DNA of 64,000 bases from JADGRB01 sp963835825. GTDB lineage: Bacteria > Myxococcota_A > Polyangia > Fen-1088. Of the stretch, positions 16,395 through 26,098 are shown piece after piece. A program made the translations under genes and the position numbers. A model generated the notes under the pieces. It was not told where the DNA came from. It ran no database searches and was given only the letters and a program-made list of their open reading frames with translations. Location: contig CAWIGZ010000008.1 of NCBI GenBank assembly GCA_963835825.1, forward strand, positions 467,938 to 531,937. Reading direction: 5' to 3'. The stretch's first letter is position 1. Each line of letters begins with the position of its first letter.

Positions 16395-17084
16395 TGAAGT
16401 CGGCGCTCCGGATCGCTTTGTTCGCCTCCTCGCAGCCGCGCTATTAGCCGCGGCCCCCGCGCCGCCGAAGGGGGCGAGGACGCCAAGTCGCTGGTCGACG
16501 AGCAGCTGCGCATCTACGCGCGCCGCGCGCTCCACCACGGTCTTTAGCCTCGAGGTCCTCGAGGCGCGGCGGGGCCTCTGCGTCCTGCGCGTGAGCGACC
16601 GTGGAGGGGCGCGCGCCGAGCCCCTGTTCCGCGACGAGGCCGGCGGCCACCGCTGGCAGCGCGTCCCGCCCAACGAGAAGCGAGACCGCGTCCACACCAG
16701 CACCATCACCGTGGCCGTGCTCCCCGAGCCGACGGCGGTGGAGGTGCGGGTTGCGGAGCGGGATCTGGAGTGGTCGACGCTGCCCAATAGTTCGAGTCGA
16801 CGGTGCTGCTGACGCACCGGCCGACGGGGATGCAGGTGCGGTGCGAGACGTCGCGGTCGCAGTTGCAGAATCGGGTCGCGGCGCTGGGGTTGCTGCGGGC
16901 GCGGCTGTGGGCGCTGGAGGCGGCGCGGGTTGGGGAGGCGCGCGCGGCGGAGCGGCGGGGGCAGGTGGGGTCGGGGATGCGCGGGGACAAGCGGCGGACA
17001 GTGCGGGCGCAGGACGGGACGGTGGTGGACCACGTCACGGGGCGGCGGTGGGAGATGCGGGGGTATTTGAGGGGGGCGTGGTAA
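16395..17084 (+). pseudogene. Class I peptide release factor relative, broken and lacking the GGQ region
   Basis: Pieces in different frames together resemble RF1/RF2-type release factors. They are AEGGEDAKSLVDEQLRIYAR, then VLEARRGLCVLRVSD, then EAGGHRWQRVPPNEKRDRVH and TSTITVAVLPEP, and finally VLLTHRPTGMQVRCETSRSQ with the tail KRRTVRAQDGTVVDHVTGRR. One extra T near 16546 creates a TAG. After DLEWST (about 16780) roughly 15 codons that normally hold the catalytic GGQ are absent and the frame changes. Without GGQ the protein could not release peptides. It follows the NadS-like gene. Confidence 0.78.
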
Positions 17085-17237
17085 GGGGGGGGGGCGGAAA
17101 ACAGCTCGTCAGACGCAGCGATCGATCGTTACCCCACGGAGGTCCGTCACCGACGGGACAGGTCGTTCACCTTCCGTCGCGGTGCCTGTTAGTCGGCGCC
17201 CCTTCCGGGGTAGGCATTTGCAGGGCACAGTGGGGGC

Positions 17238-17873
17238 TCAACCGATCCTTCGGCGATCAGAGAGATTCTTCAGACGACAATAGGTCTCCGGGTCGCGCAC
17301 ACTTCCCAGCGTTGGAACAAATGTGGAAGCGAACTGAGAAGTGACTTTCGTGCTGATGCCAGCCACGGAGACGTCGTGGAATGTCAATTGCGCGATGCGA
17401 TCCATCGGATAGAGGGCAATGGGAACCTCACCAACGTTCTTCAACTCCAAAGTAATGGGACCTGAGAAGCCGGGATGAACCACAACCGCCGTGGCGACAA
17501 TCAACCCCCGCCTGCCCCAACTACTTCGGCCTATCACGTATGCAAGAAGGTTCTTCGGCAGGCGAACAACCTCCAACGTTCGGGCAAGGACGAATTGATG
17601 GGGGTGGATGATCAGCGGCTCACCGAACTGTAGGACGAAGGACTCCAGTTCCGGTTCCAGTACCCCGTGGTCGTCCGCAGTTCCCAAGTCCTCAGCGACG
17701 CCTTGTTGCCACGCCCGTACAATCGAGAAAGCCCTTCCAAGGCGGACATCCAATGCCGCCTGGTTTTCAGACAGCTGGCGCTCTGGATCCAAGATGGGTG
17801 ACACCGTGAGACGGTTCTCTGGATCCGGCTCTTTTAGAAGCGCCCTGATTTCCTGCGCCGATAGTGCACTCAT
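17238..17873 (-). CDS. dcd: dCTP deaminase / dUTPase-family protein
   Basis: A 211-residue protein. The family core is clear: HPHQFVLARTLEVVRLP, GRSSWGRRGLIVATAVVV, HPGFSGPITLELKNVGEVPI, RIAQLTFHDV. The Ser and Arg of GRSS..R and the Glu of TLEL correspond to residues known to act in E. coli dCTP deaminase (Ser111, Arg115, Glu138). It is expected to convert dCTP to dUTP. Its ATG overlaps the stop of the upstream metallopeptidase as ATGA (17870-17873), so the two are translationally coupled. dCTP deaminases are known antiphage effectors that drain dCTP; the context next to restriction genes makes that role plausible here. The housekeeping alternative cannot be excluded. Confidence 0.85.
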   Translation of the reverse strand: MSALSAQEIRALLKEPDPENRLTVSPILDPERQLSENQAALDVRLGRAFSIVRAWQQGVAEDLGTADDHGVLEPELESFVLQFGEPLIIHPHQFVLARTLEVVRLPKNLLAYVIGRSSWGRRGLIVATAVVVHPGFSGPITLELKNVGEVPIALYPMDRIAQLTFHDVSVAGISTKVTSQFASTFVPTLGSVRDPETYCRLKNLSDRRRIG

Positions 17874-19197
17874 GTCGCCCTTTTCCAGGCGCGGATGGCC
17901 TCTGCGCCGTCCAATGCCTCGAGGAGTGCCTCAGCCTGCCTAACGCTTCGTTGAGCCGAGGATGCATCTGGAGAACCCTGCGATGCGCTGCAGAAGGCCT
18001 GCCAAGCGATAGAAAAAATGCGCTCCGATGGAAGCGGTTCTTCGGGGCCCGACGTCAACGATGGCACGGTCGGTTCTTCACTCGGAGGGACTCCCGAAAC
18101 CGACATGTTCTCGGCACGCGCGATGTCCTGATTGAGCAAGACCGGGGAATACGATCGTCCGTTCAGCGCCGCCTCAGCGGCCTGTACAAGCAACGGATGA
18201 ACCGTTTCGATCTCCCTTACCAGGACGGGAGAAAGCAGTTGGGCTTGCGTGTCGCGGTTGACGTAGGATTTGGAGGAGTGAATCGTTGCCGCTTCGGCTA
18301 TCCAGTCACCGAGGATGGATGCCTGGTTGCCTCCCGCAAGGAGGCCGCGTGCCGCAAGGATGCTCCCGCCGAGGTGTGCCCGAAGAGCCGTCGGGGGATG
18401 CGAGGGGCTCGACTCGTCAAAGGCGTAGAAACTGCCGAGGACCCTGCAGAAGGAGTGCAGAAAGGCTGAGCCGCCGACAATGCATCCGACCGCATCAGAG
18501 AAGAGTTCCTCCGCCCAGGACTGGAACCACTTCTGAAAGCGCGCGAGATTCCCGATCCGTTGGGCCCGTACCGCCAGGTCCATAGTTGCGTTGGGATCAA
18601 ACTCCGCCGGCACGGGGATCTGAATCGTCGCGAGGGGAGCGCGTGGAAATAGCGCATGGCCGATTTCATGGAACAGCACCGCATGGTGTAGAGACCAGTC
18701 GAGGGGCGGGTGTGGTACCGAAAATATGAAAATGGGCCACTCAATGGCGTCACAAACCTCGTGTGATGCGATCGGATCGAATGAGTCCGAACGAGGGTGC
18801 TGAGCTCATACGACATTTCCCGGGTCCCGATGACGAGGACCTGCCCTGTAATGCCGAGGTCGTTCAGCAGCGTCTGAACCGTTGGTGACAGGACCGGATG
18901 CGTTGAATCGTGGGTCGAATGATCGAGAACCGTCGCCAGTTCTACGACCGCACTGGTCCTGCCGTTGAGGCTTCTCACCCGGGCGAGGTCGACGGCAGGC
19001 AACGATGCGGCGGCCAGTTGCGCGTCGGTCTTGACCTTGCCGGCAATCGACGCCCCAAGCTGCGCCAAAGAATCAGCCGCTCGCGGGGCGGTTCGGCTGT
19101 GTCCTTTTCGCCACGCAGCAAGGCGAGACTCGGCCCGACTGGCCAACTCGTAGGTGGCACAGAGCGCGTCCAGGATGTGTGTCGAGCCCGACGCCAC
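17870..19197 (-). pseudogene. HEIGH-type zinc metallopeptidase, one frameshift
   Basis: The front part runs from a GTG at 19197 (MASGSTHILDALCATYELAS) to about 18790. There the frame must change by one base, giving the continuation SFDPIASHEVCDAIEWP, PIFIFSVPHPPLDW and then LHHAVLFHEIGHALFPRAP. The HEIGH motif is the HExxH zinc site of gluzincin or ImmA/IrrE-like peptidases. A helical region of more than 200 residues follows, with possible third-ligand Glu residues (SWAEELFSDAVGC). The repaired protein is about 440 residues. It lies between an unrecognised gene and the dCTP deaminase in one operon. A substrate repressor is not visible. Confidence 0.72.
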
Positions 19198-19211
19198 AAT
19201 CGAGCCCGACG

Positions 19212-19670
19212 CTAGCTGTGGCTGAAGCTGTGGCCGAGCGGGCGGGCGGTGCCCTTGAAGGTTGACGGTGCGGGTACCGCCGAGAGGAGACGGCTGCGTA
19301 CGGCGTTTGCGAGCCGCAAAGCTCTCCGAGCGTCGTCGTCCGTGAGGGTCGGGGTCTCGTTGACCAATTGGCTGTAGAGGTGAACGAAACCGTCGATCTC
19401 GCGCGCCAAAGAACTGGGATCCGAAAAATGAGGACCCAAAAGTTCATCAAGGACGGGCGCCGTATCGATTGCTGCCGAATCGCGGCCAATCGCCGAAAGC
19501 CGGGATGCCGAACCTTGCATTTGGGAGAAGGGAAGAAGGAACGATAGAAACCACTTGCGCTGGGTTGGATCCCAAGCAGTGAGGGCGCCCTGACCTTCGA
19601 GGTCTGCGATGATTCGCTCGAGCCGGGCGACACTGGACGCCCGCATGAGGTCTTCCTGGAGATGTTCCAT
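19212..19670 (-). CDS. Unrecognised helical protein, first gene of the peptidase-deaminase operon
   Basis: A 152-residue protein from the ATG at 19670 (MEHLQEDLMRASSVARLERI); an upstream start in the same frame would add 37 residues. It is mainly helical with a Trp-Phe cluster (WDPTQRKWFLSFLLPF) and a C-terminal stretch of the form LTDDDARRALRLANAVRSRL. No domain was recognised. It ends 14 bases before the peptidase GTG on the same strand, so it is probably cotranscribed with the peptidase and the deaminase. Confidence 0.6.
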   Translation of the reverse strand: MEHLQEDLMRASSVARLERIIADLEGQGALTAWDPTQRKWFLSFLLPFSQMQGSASRLSAIGRDSAAIDTAPVLDELLGPHFSDPSSLAREIDGFVHLYSQLVNETPTLTDDDARRALRLANAVRSRLLSAVPAPSTFKGTARPLGHSFSHS

Positions 19671-20002
19671 CTTGCCTGCTCCTATCCTGAGGTTGCGGCC
19701 TGGGTTGGCGAGGGCAAGTTTTTCGGTCGGGAGACGCACAAGGTGCGCGAACACAATCCCAGATGATGGCGGCTGCGACAAGCCCGAAGGGGCCTATTAG
19801 CGCCTCGCGCCTTGGCCAGGGCTGGTCGACGGCGGGGCCAAGTGATCGAACTTGATCGGCTTTGCCTGTGGATAACTTTACGACCGGATTGGTCCTACCA
19901 CCCCGGTTCGATCGCCAGCTCCGGTCAGCGGCCTTGAGGGGCGGGCCATCTGCAAGGCCGCGGTGAGATGGGATACCATACGCGCGGCACAATCGCCTCC
20001 CT
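19671..20002. other. Intergenic region between the divergent peptidase-deaminase and restriction operons
   Basis: About 330 bases that must hold promoters in both directions. No strong -35/-10 pair was found. A single perfect DnaA-box-like nonamer (TGTGGATAA, 19867-19875) is present. No gene or repeat is seen. Confidence 0.5.
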
Positions 20003-22899
20003 ATGACCCCACCCCGCCCAGAGGAAGCAGCCCGCGAGGAGATTGACGCGGCCCTGACCGAGGCTGGGTGGGTGGTCCAGGACATGGGTGACCTGAACCT
20101 GGCGGCCGGGATCGGTGTGGCGGTTCGGGAGTTCTACATGGCGAAGGGGTATGGGCGGGCGGACTACCTGCTGTTCGTCGAAGGGCAGGCGGTCGGGGCG
20201 CTGGAGGCGAAGAAGGCTGGGCACACGCTGATCGGGGTCGAGGCCCAGGTGCTCAAGTACGGCGAGGGCCTCCCGCCCGAGCTGGAGGCCCCCATTCGCC
20301 CGCTCCCGTTCCTGTACCTGTCCACGGGCGTCGAGACGCAGGTTCTCCAACCGGCTTGGACCCCGAGCCCCGGTCCCGCCGGGTCTTCGCGCCCCACCGG
20401 CCCGAGACGCTGGCGGAATGGCTCCACGCGGACTCTCTGGCCGACTGGACTCGCGGCTGGGCGCGCCCGCAGCCCACGGCGCGCAGCCGACGCGGCCCCG
20501 CTGCCGTACGGCGCGCGGCCGTCCTCCCTGCGCGCGCGCCTCCAGGTCCTGCCGCCCACCGAGATACCTGGCCTATGGGCGAACCAGCAGCGCGCGATCC
20601 AGCCCTCGAACAGTCCCTGGCCGCTGACCGCCCGCGCGCTCTGATCCAGATGGCCACCGGCTCGGGCAAGAGCCTCACGGCCGTCGCCTCGCATCTACCG
20701 CCTCATCAAGTTCGGCGGCGCGCGGCGCGTGCTGTTCCTGGTGGACCGCGCCAACCTCGGCGAGCAGGCCGAGAACGAGTTCCAGAACTACCGCACCTAC
20801 GACGACCACCGAAAGTTCACCGAGCTGTACAAGGTCCAGCGCCTGACCGGCAACAAGATCGGGTCGTCCACCAAGGTCGTGATCACGACCATCCAGCGCC
20901 TCTACTCGATGCTCCGCGGCGAGCCCGAGCTCGACCCGGAGCTCGAGGAGCTCTCCGGCTTCGACGGCGCCGGGCATCGCGCAGCCGCGTGGCCGAGGTC
21001 GGGTACAGCGCCGGCCATGCCGCCCGAGTACTTCGACGTGGTCTTCATCGACGAATGCCACCGCAGCATCTACACGCTGTGGCGGCAGGTGCTCGAGTAC
21101 TTCGACGCCTACCTGGTCGGCCTCACGGCCACGCCCGCCAAGCACACGTTCGGCTTCTTCAACCAGAACCTGGTGATGGAGTACGGCCACGAGCAGGCCG
21201 TCGCCGACGGCGTGAACGTGCGACTTCGACATCTACAAGATCCGCACGAAGATCACCGCGCAGGGCTCGACCGTCGAAGCCGCGCCGGGCGCGATGCTCG
21301 GCTATGCGCGACCGGCAGCACGCGCAAGCTGCGCTGGGAGGCGCCCGACGAGGACATCACCTACACCGCGAAGCAGCTCGACCGGGACGTCGTCGCCAGG
21401 GACCAGATCCGCCTCATCGTCCGCACCTTCCGGGAGCGGCTGTTCACCGAGATCTTCCCGGGCCGCACGATCGTCCCGAAGACGCTGATCTTCGCCAAGG
21501 ACGACTCCCACGCCGAGGACATCGTCGAGATCGTGCGCGAGGAGTTCGGCAAGGGCAACGACTTCTGCACGAAGATCACCTACAAGACCACCGGCCGGGA
21601 AGCCGCAGGATCTGATCCAGGAGCTTCCGCACCAGCTACAACCCGCGCATCGCCGTCACCGTCGACATGATCGCCACGGGCACCGACGTGCGCCCGATCG
21701 AGATCGTCATGTTCATGCGCGCGGTGAAGAGCCGCGTGCTCTTCGAGCAGATGAAGGGGCGCGGCGTGCGGGTCATCACCAGCGACGAGCTGCAGGCGGT
21801 CACGCCCGACGCCAAGGCGAAGACCCACTTCGTCATCGTGGACTGCGTCGGCGTCACCGAGAGCCAAGCATCGACGACACGCAGCCGCTCGAGAAGGAGC
21901 CCGGGCGTCTCGTTCGACAAGCTGCTCGGAGCACGTCGCCAGCGGCGGCGCGAACCCGGACGATGGTCAGCTCGCTCGCCAGCCGCCTGACGCCGGCTGG
22001 ACAAGCAGCTGGGGCCCGCGCGAGCGGCGCACATCAAGGAGGCGTCGGGCGGGGCCGGCGCTGACGGCGCTCGCGCACGCCATCGTCGAGGCGCTGGACG
22101 CCGACCGTCAGGTCGACGCACGCGCGGACGAAGTTCAACCTGCCGGCGGACGACGAGCCGAGCGACGAGCAGATCCAGAAGGCGGCGACGGATGCTAATG
22201 AAGGAGGCGGTCAGCCCGCTGGCCACGCAACCCGAAGCTGCGGAAGCTGCTGCAAGAGCTGAAGGCGCAGCTCGAGCAGATCATCGACGAGGTCAGCAAG
22301 GACGAGCTGCTCGAGGCCGGGGCTGCGCCCGAGGCCAAGGAACGCGCGCGGCCGCTCGTGCAGTCGTTCGAGGCGTACCTCGCGGAGCACAAGGACGAGA
22401 TCGACGCGCTGCAGTTCTTCTACGCCCAGCCCTACGCGCAGCGGCTTCGCTACGAGGACATCCAGGCGCTGGCCGACGCCATCGGCGCGCCGCCGCGCGA
22501 ACTGGACGCCCGAGCGGCTGTGGCAGGCGTACGAGCAGCTCGACCAGGACAGGGTGCGCGGCGCGAGCGGCGAACGGCTGCTGACGGACATCGTCTCGCT
22601 GGTGCGGTTCGCGCTGCACAAGGAGGACGAGCTGCGTGCCCTACGCCGAGCAGGTGCGCGCGCGGTTCGACGAACTGGATGGCGCAGCAGCGCACAGCGG
22701 GCCGGAAGTTCACGGACGAGCAGAGCCGGTGGCTGGCGATGATGCGGGACCACGTCGGCGCAGAGCCTGGAGATGGAGCTGGACGACTTCGACCTGACGC
22801 CGTTCGTGGAGGAGGGCGGCGCTGGGCAAGGCGGCCGGGTGTTCGGCAAGGAGCTGGCAGGTGATCGTGCGTGAGTTGAATGAGGCGCTGGCGGCATGA
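20003..22899 (+). pseudogene. hsdR: Type I restriction enzyme R subunit (HsdR), many frameshifts
   Basis: Pieced together, the frames give a full type I R subunit of about 950 residues. The PD-(D/E)xK nuclease domain is YGRADYLLFVEGQAVGALEAKKAG. Helicase motifs are MATGSGKSLTAV (Walker A), FIDECHRS (DECH box), GLTATPAKHTFGFF (motif III), KTLIFAKDDSHAEDI and DMIATGTDVRPIEIVMFMRAVKS, with VSFDKLLE beyond. The frame changes roughly every 50-500 bases, first near 20350. Most breaks are repaired by removing one base, almost always G or C (for example 20692, 21221, 21319, 21624). Nonsense substitutions were not noticed. The subunit would cut DNA and translocate it in complex with HsdM and HsdS. It ends in ATGA with hsdS. 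Confidence 0.85.
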
Positions 22900-24480
22900 C
22901 GCAAGGACGATCCCGGTGCGAATCCCCGAGGCTGGCTGGGCAGCACTTGGCGATGTCTGCCGACTCTTCGAAGAGTTGCGCATCAGCCGAAGGCTGCCAA
23001 GCGGAGCGGCGGATCTGGATCCGCTACTCGGCGCCGTATCTGCGAGTCGCAAACGTCCAGCGATGGGTATCTGGAGCTCTCGGAGATGCTCGACGCATCG
23101 AGGCCACGAGCGCCGAAGGATCGAGCTGCTACGCTCTGAGGCACGGTGACGTCCTCTTCAACGAGGGCGGCGATCGAGACAGCTGCGGTCGCGGCTGGAT
23201 TGGAACGGCGATGTGCCTCTCTGCATTCATCGAATCACGCGTTCATGCGCCTGCTCCGTCGCGAGGCATCTGCCTCAAGCTGCTTCCTGGTATGGGAACA
23301 GCGCCGGTCAGCTCGACTTCTGGGACGAGGGGAAGCAGACGACCAATCTGGCGTCCATCAACCTGACGAAGCTGGGTGATCTCCCGATTCCCGTGCCACC
23401 TGCGGCCGAAGCAGCGCCGATTGTTGAGTGCTCGATTCCTACCTCACCCGCCTCGACGCTGCGACCGAGGGGCTGAAGCGGGTCGAAGCGAACCTGAAAC
23501 GCTACCGCGCGTCGGTGCTCAAGGCTGCGGTCGAGGGCCGCCTCGTGCCCACCGAGGCCGAGCTGGCCGCGAAGAGAATCGCGACCTACGAACCCGCTTC
23601 CGTCCTCCTCGCTCGCATCCTCAAGGAACGCCGTCGACGCTGGGAGGAGTCCGAGTTGCCAGGATGAAGGCAAAAGGCGAGGCACCCAAGAACGACAAGT
23701 GGAAGGAACGAGTACGAGGAGCCTCCGGCTGCGGACGCATCCGGCCTACCGGCCTCTTCCTGAAGGTGGTGCTGGGCGAGTCTCGAGGCGCTTACGAGTG
23801 CCGAGCGCCCGATCTCGCTACGGAATCCGATGCCGAGGATCACGTTCGCGACGGTGTTCCCTACGTGACGGTCAGGGACATGCGCAAGGTCGCTTGACCC
23901 TTGATGCTCTTCAACGGACCGCGCCCGAAATCTCCGCGAAGTATCCGAGGCGGTGCTGAAAGGTGGTGACCTTCTCATCGCCATTCGCGGAACCTTTGGC
24001 CGAGTAGTCGAGGTTCCTGCGGAACTCGAGGGGCGCAACATCACCCAGGATTCTGCTCGGCTCGACCTCTCACGCGCTCATTCGATGCCCGCTATGTCAA
24101 AGTGGCCTTGCTGAGCCCGCGTCTTGCAGACGTACTTCAAACGCGTCTCTCGCGGCGTTGCCGTCGAAGGGCGTGAACATTGCGAGACCTGCGACTCACG
24201 CCGATCCCGGTACCACCTGTCGCGGAGCAGGAACGCATCGTTGATGAAGTGGAGGATCTCCTGTCGATCGCCGAGGTGGGTGAAGAACGCGTCGGCATCG
24301 ATCGCGCACGCCTTGCCCGCGCTCCGCCAGTCCATTCTCAAGTGGGCCTTCGAAGGCAAGCTCGTCGACCAGGACCCCAACGACGAGCCCGCCGCCGCCA
24401 TGCTCGCTCGCATACAGAGTGAGCGACGCCGACCGCGCCTGAAGCGAAACCGCGGCTCGGACCAACAGAAGAAAGGCCGC
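22896..24480 (+). pseudogene. hsdS: Type I restriction specificity subunit (HsdS), many frameshifts
   Basis: Two target-recognition halves are visible. The first has YLRVANVQR, ALRHGDVLFNEGGDRD and TTNLASINLTKLGDLPIPVP. It is followed by the central conserved helix YLTRLDAATEGLKRVEANLK / RYRASVLKAAVEGRLVPTEA. The second half ends with LTPIPVPPVAEQERIVDEVE and the distal conserved segment SILKWAFEGKLVDQDP. At least eight frame changes separate them, including insertions and at least one deletion. The subunit sets which bipartite DNA sequence is methylated or cut. Its start overlaps hsdR and it runs directly into hsdM. Confidence 0.8.
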
Positions 24481-26010
24481 ATGAGCGACACCACCAACAT
24501 CGTCCAGAAGCTCTGGAGCTACTGCACGTCCTGCGCGACGACGGGCTCTCGTACCAGGACTATCTGGAGCAGCTCACGATCCTGCTCTTCCTCAAGATGG
24601 CCGACGAGCGCGCCGAGCATGACCGGCGCGGAGCAGCCGATCCCGAAGGGCTACCGCTGGGCGGACCTCGTCCGCGCCCAAGATGGAGGGCGTGAAGCTC
24701 GAAGAGCACTACCGCGAAACGCTGCGCGTGCTCGGGCAGCAGGGCGGGATGCTCGGGCCTCATCTTCCGCAAGGCGCAGAACAAGATCCAGGACCCGGCC
24801 AAGCTGCGCCAGCTCATCGTCGAGCTGATCGGCAAGGAGAGCTGGCTCGTCGATGTCCGCCGACGTGAAGGGCGACGCCTACGAGGGGCTGCTCGAACGC
24901 AACGCCCAGGACATCAAGAGCGGCGCGGGCCAGTACTTCACGCCCGCGACCGCTGATCGACGCGATCGTCGACGTGCATCCAGCCGCAGCCCGGGCGAGG
25001 TCATCTGCGATCCCGCGTGCGGCACGGGCGGATTCCTGCTCGCGGCGCACGAGTACCTGGCCAACCCCGACCACTACAAGCTCGACCGCGACCAGAAGAA
25101 GCACCTGCGCTACGACGCCCTGCGCGGGAGTGGAGCTGGTCGAAGGCGTCGGCGCGCCTCTGCGCGATGAACCTGTTCCTGCACGGCATCGGCCCCGACG
25201 ACGCCGAGCGGAGCCGTCCCGATCGACAGCGGCCGAGGACGCGCTGCGCACGACCGCCGGCCCAGCTCGTCGAGGTCGTGCTGACCAACCCGCCCTTCGG
25301 CAAGAAGTCGTCGATCACCGTCGTCAACGAGGAGGGCGAGACCGACAAGGAGTCGATCACCTACAACCGCACGGACTTCTGGACGACGACCAGCAACAAG
25401 CAGCTCAACTTCGTCCAGCACGTGAAGTCGCATGCTCAAGATCAACGGCCGCGCCGCCGTCGTCGTGCCCGACAACGTGCTCTTCGAGGGCGGCGCCGGC
25501 GAGAAGATCCGCCGCAAGCTCCTGCACGAGTGCGACGTGCACACCCTGCTGCGCCTGCCCACCGGCATCTTCTACGCCCAGGGCGTCAAGGCGAACGTCC
25601 TCTTCTTCGACCGCAAGCCCGCGCGCGAGACGCCGTGGACCAAGAAGGTCTGGGTCTACGACCTGCGCACCAACCAGCACTTCACGCTCAAGCAGAACCG
25701 CCTCGACCGCGCCGACCTCGACGAGTTCGTCGCCTGCTACAACCCCGAGAACCGCCACAAGCGGAAGCCGACCTGGACCGAGAAGAAGCCCGAGGGCCGA
25801 TGGCGCGCCTACACCTACGACGAGATCGTCGCCCGCGACAAGGCCAGCCTCGACATCTTCTGGCTCCGCGACGAGAGCCTCGAGGACTCCGCCAACCTCC
25901 CCGATCCCCACATCCTGGCCGCAGAGATCGCCGACGACCTCCGCGCCAGCCTGGAGCAGATCGAGGACGTGCTGGCCGATCTGCAGGCGCGCGCGACCGC
26001 GAGGAGCTGA
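24481..26010 (+). pseudogene. hsdM: Type I modification subunit (HsdM), many frameshifts
   Basis: The protein begins MSDTTNIVQKLWSYC, then in other frames YQDYLEQLTILLFLKMADE, EGLLERNAQDIKSGAGQYFT, the SAM-binding motif DPACGTGGFLLAAHEYLAN and the catalytic motif LTNPPFGKKS. It then shows GRAAVVVPDNVLFEGGAG and a long intact C-terminus to the TGA at 26010. One base is extra at 24846 (C) and at 25431 (C), among others. It is an N6-adenine methyltransferase subunit. The gene order R-S-M is less common than M-S-R or R-M-S. A last frame change near 26000 could extend the end to about 26100. Confidence 0.83.
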
Positions 26011-26098
26011 TCGCACGCATCGTGGAAGGGGCAATGACCTTCCGGGTACTTGCGCCGTGCACTTCAGACGCGCAATCATCGAACCTCAAGGAGCCTAA

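Noticed and set aside
19867..19875. Perfect DnaA-box nonamer (possible replication origin)
   Set aside because: Only one box, with no AT-rich unwinding element, no cluster and no dnaA or dnaN nearby. Chance occurrence is likely.
20690..25440. Apparent placement of most extra bases exactly between codons in the hsd genes
   Set aside because: Removing the third base of the preceding codon often gives the same amino acid, so the position of each insertion cannot be fixed. The pattern may be produced by codon degeneracy.
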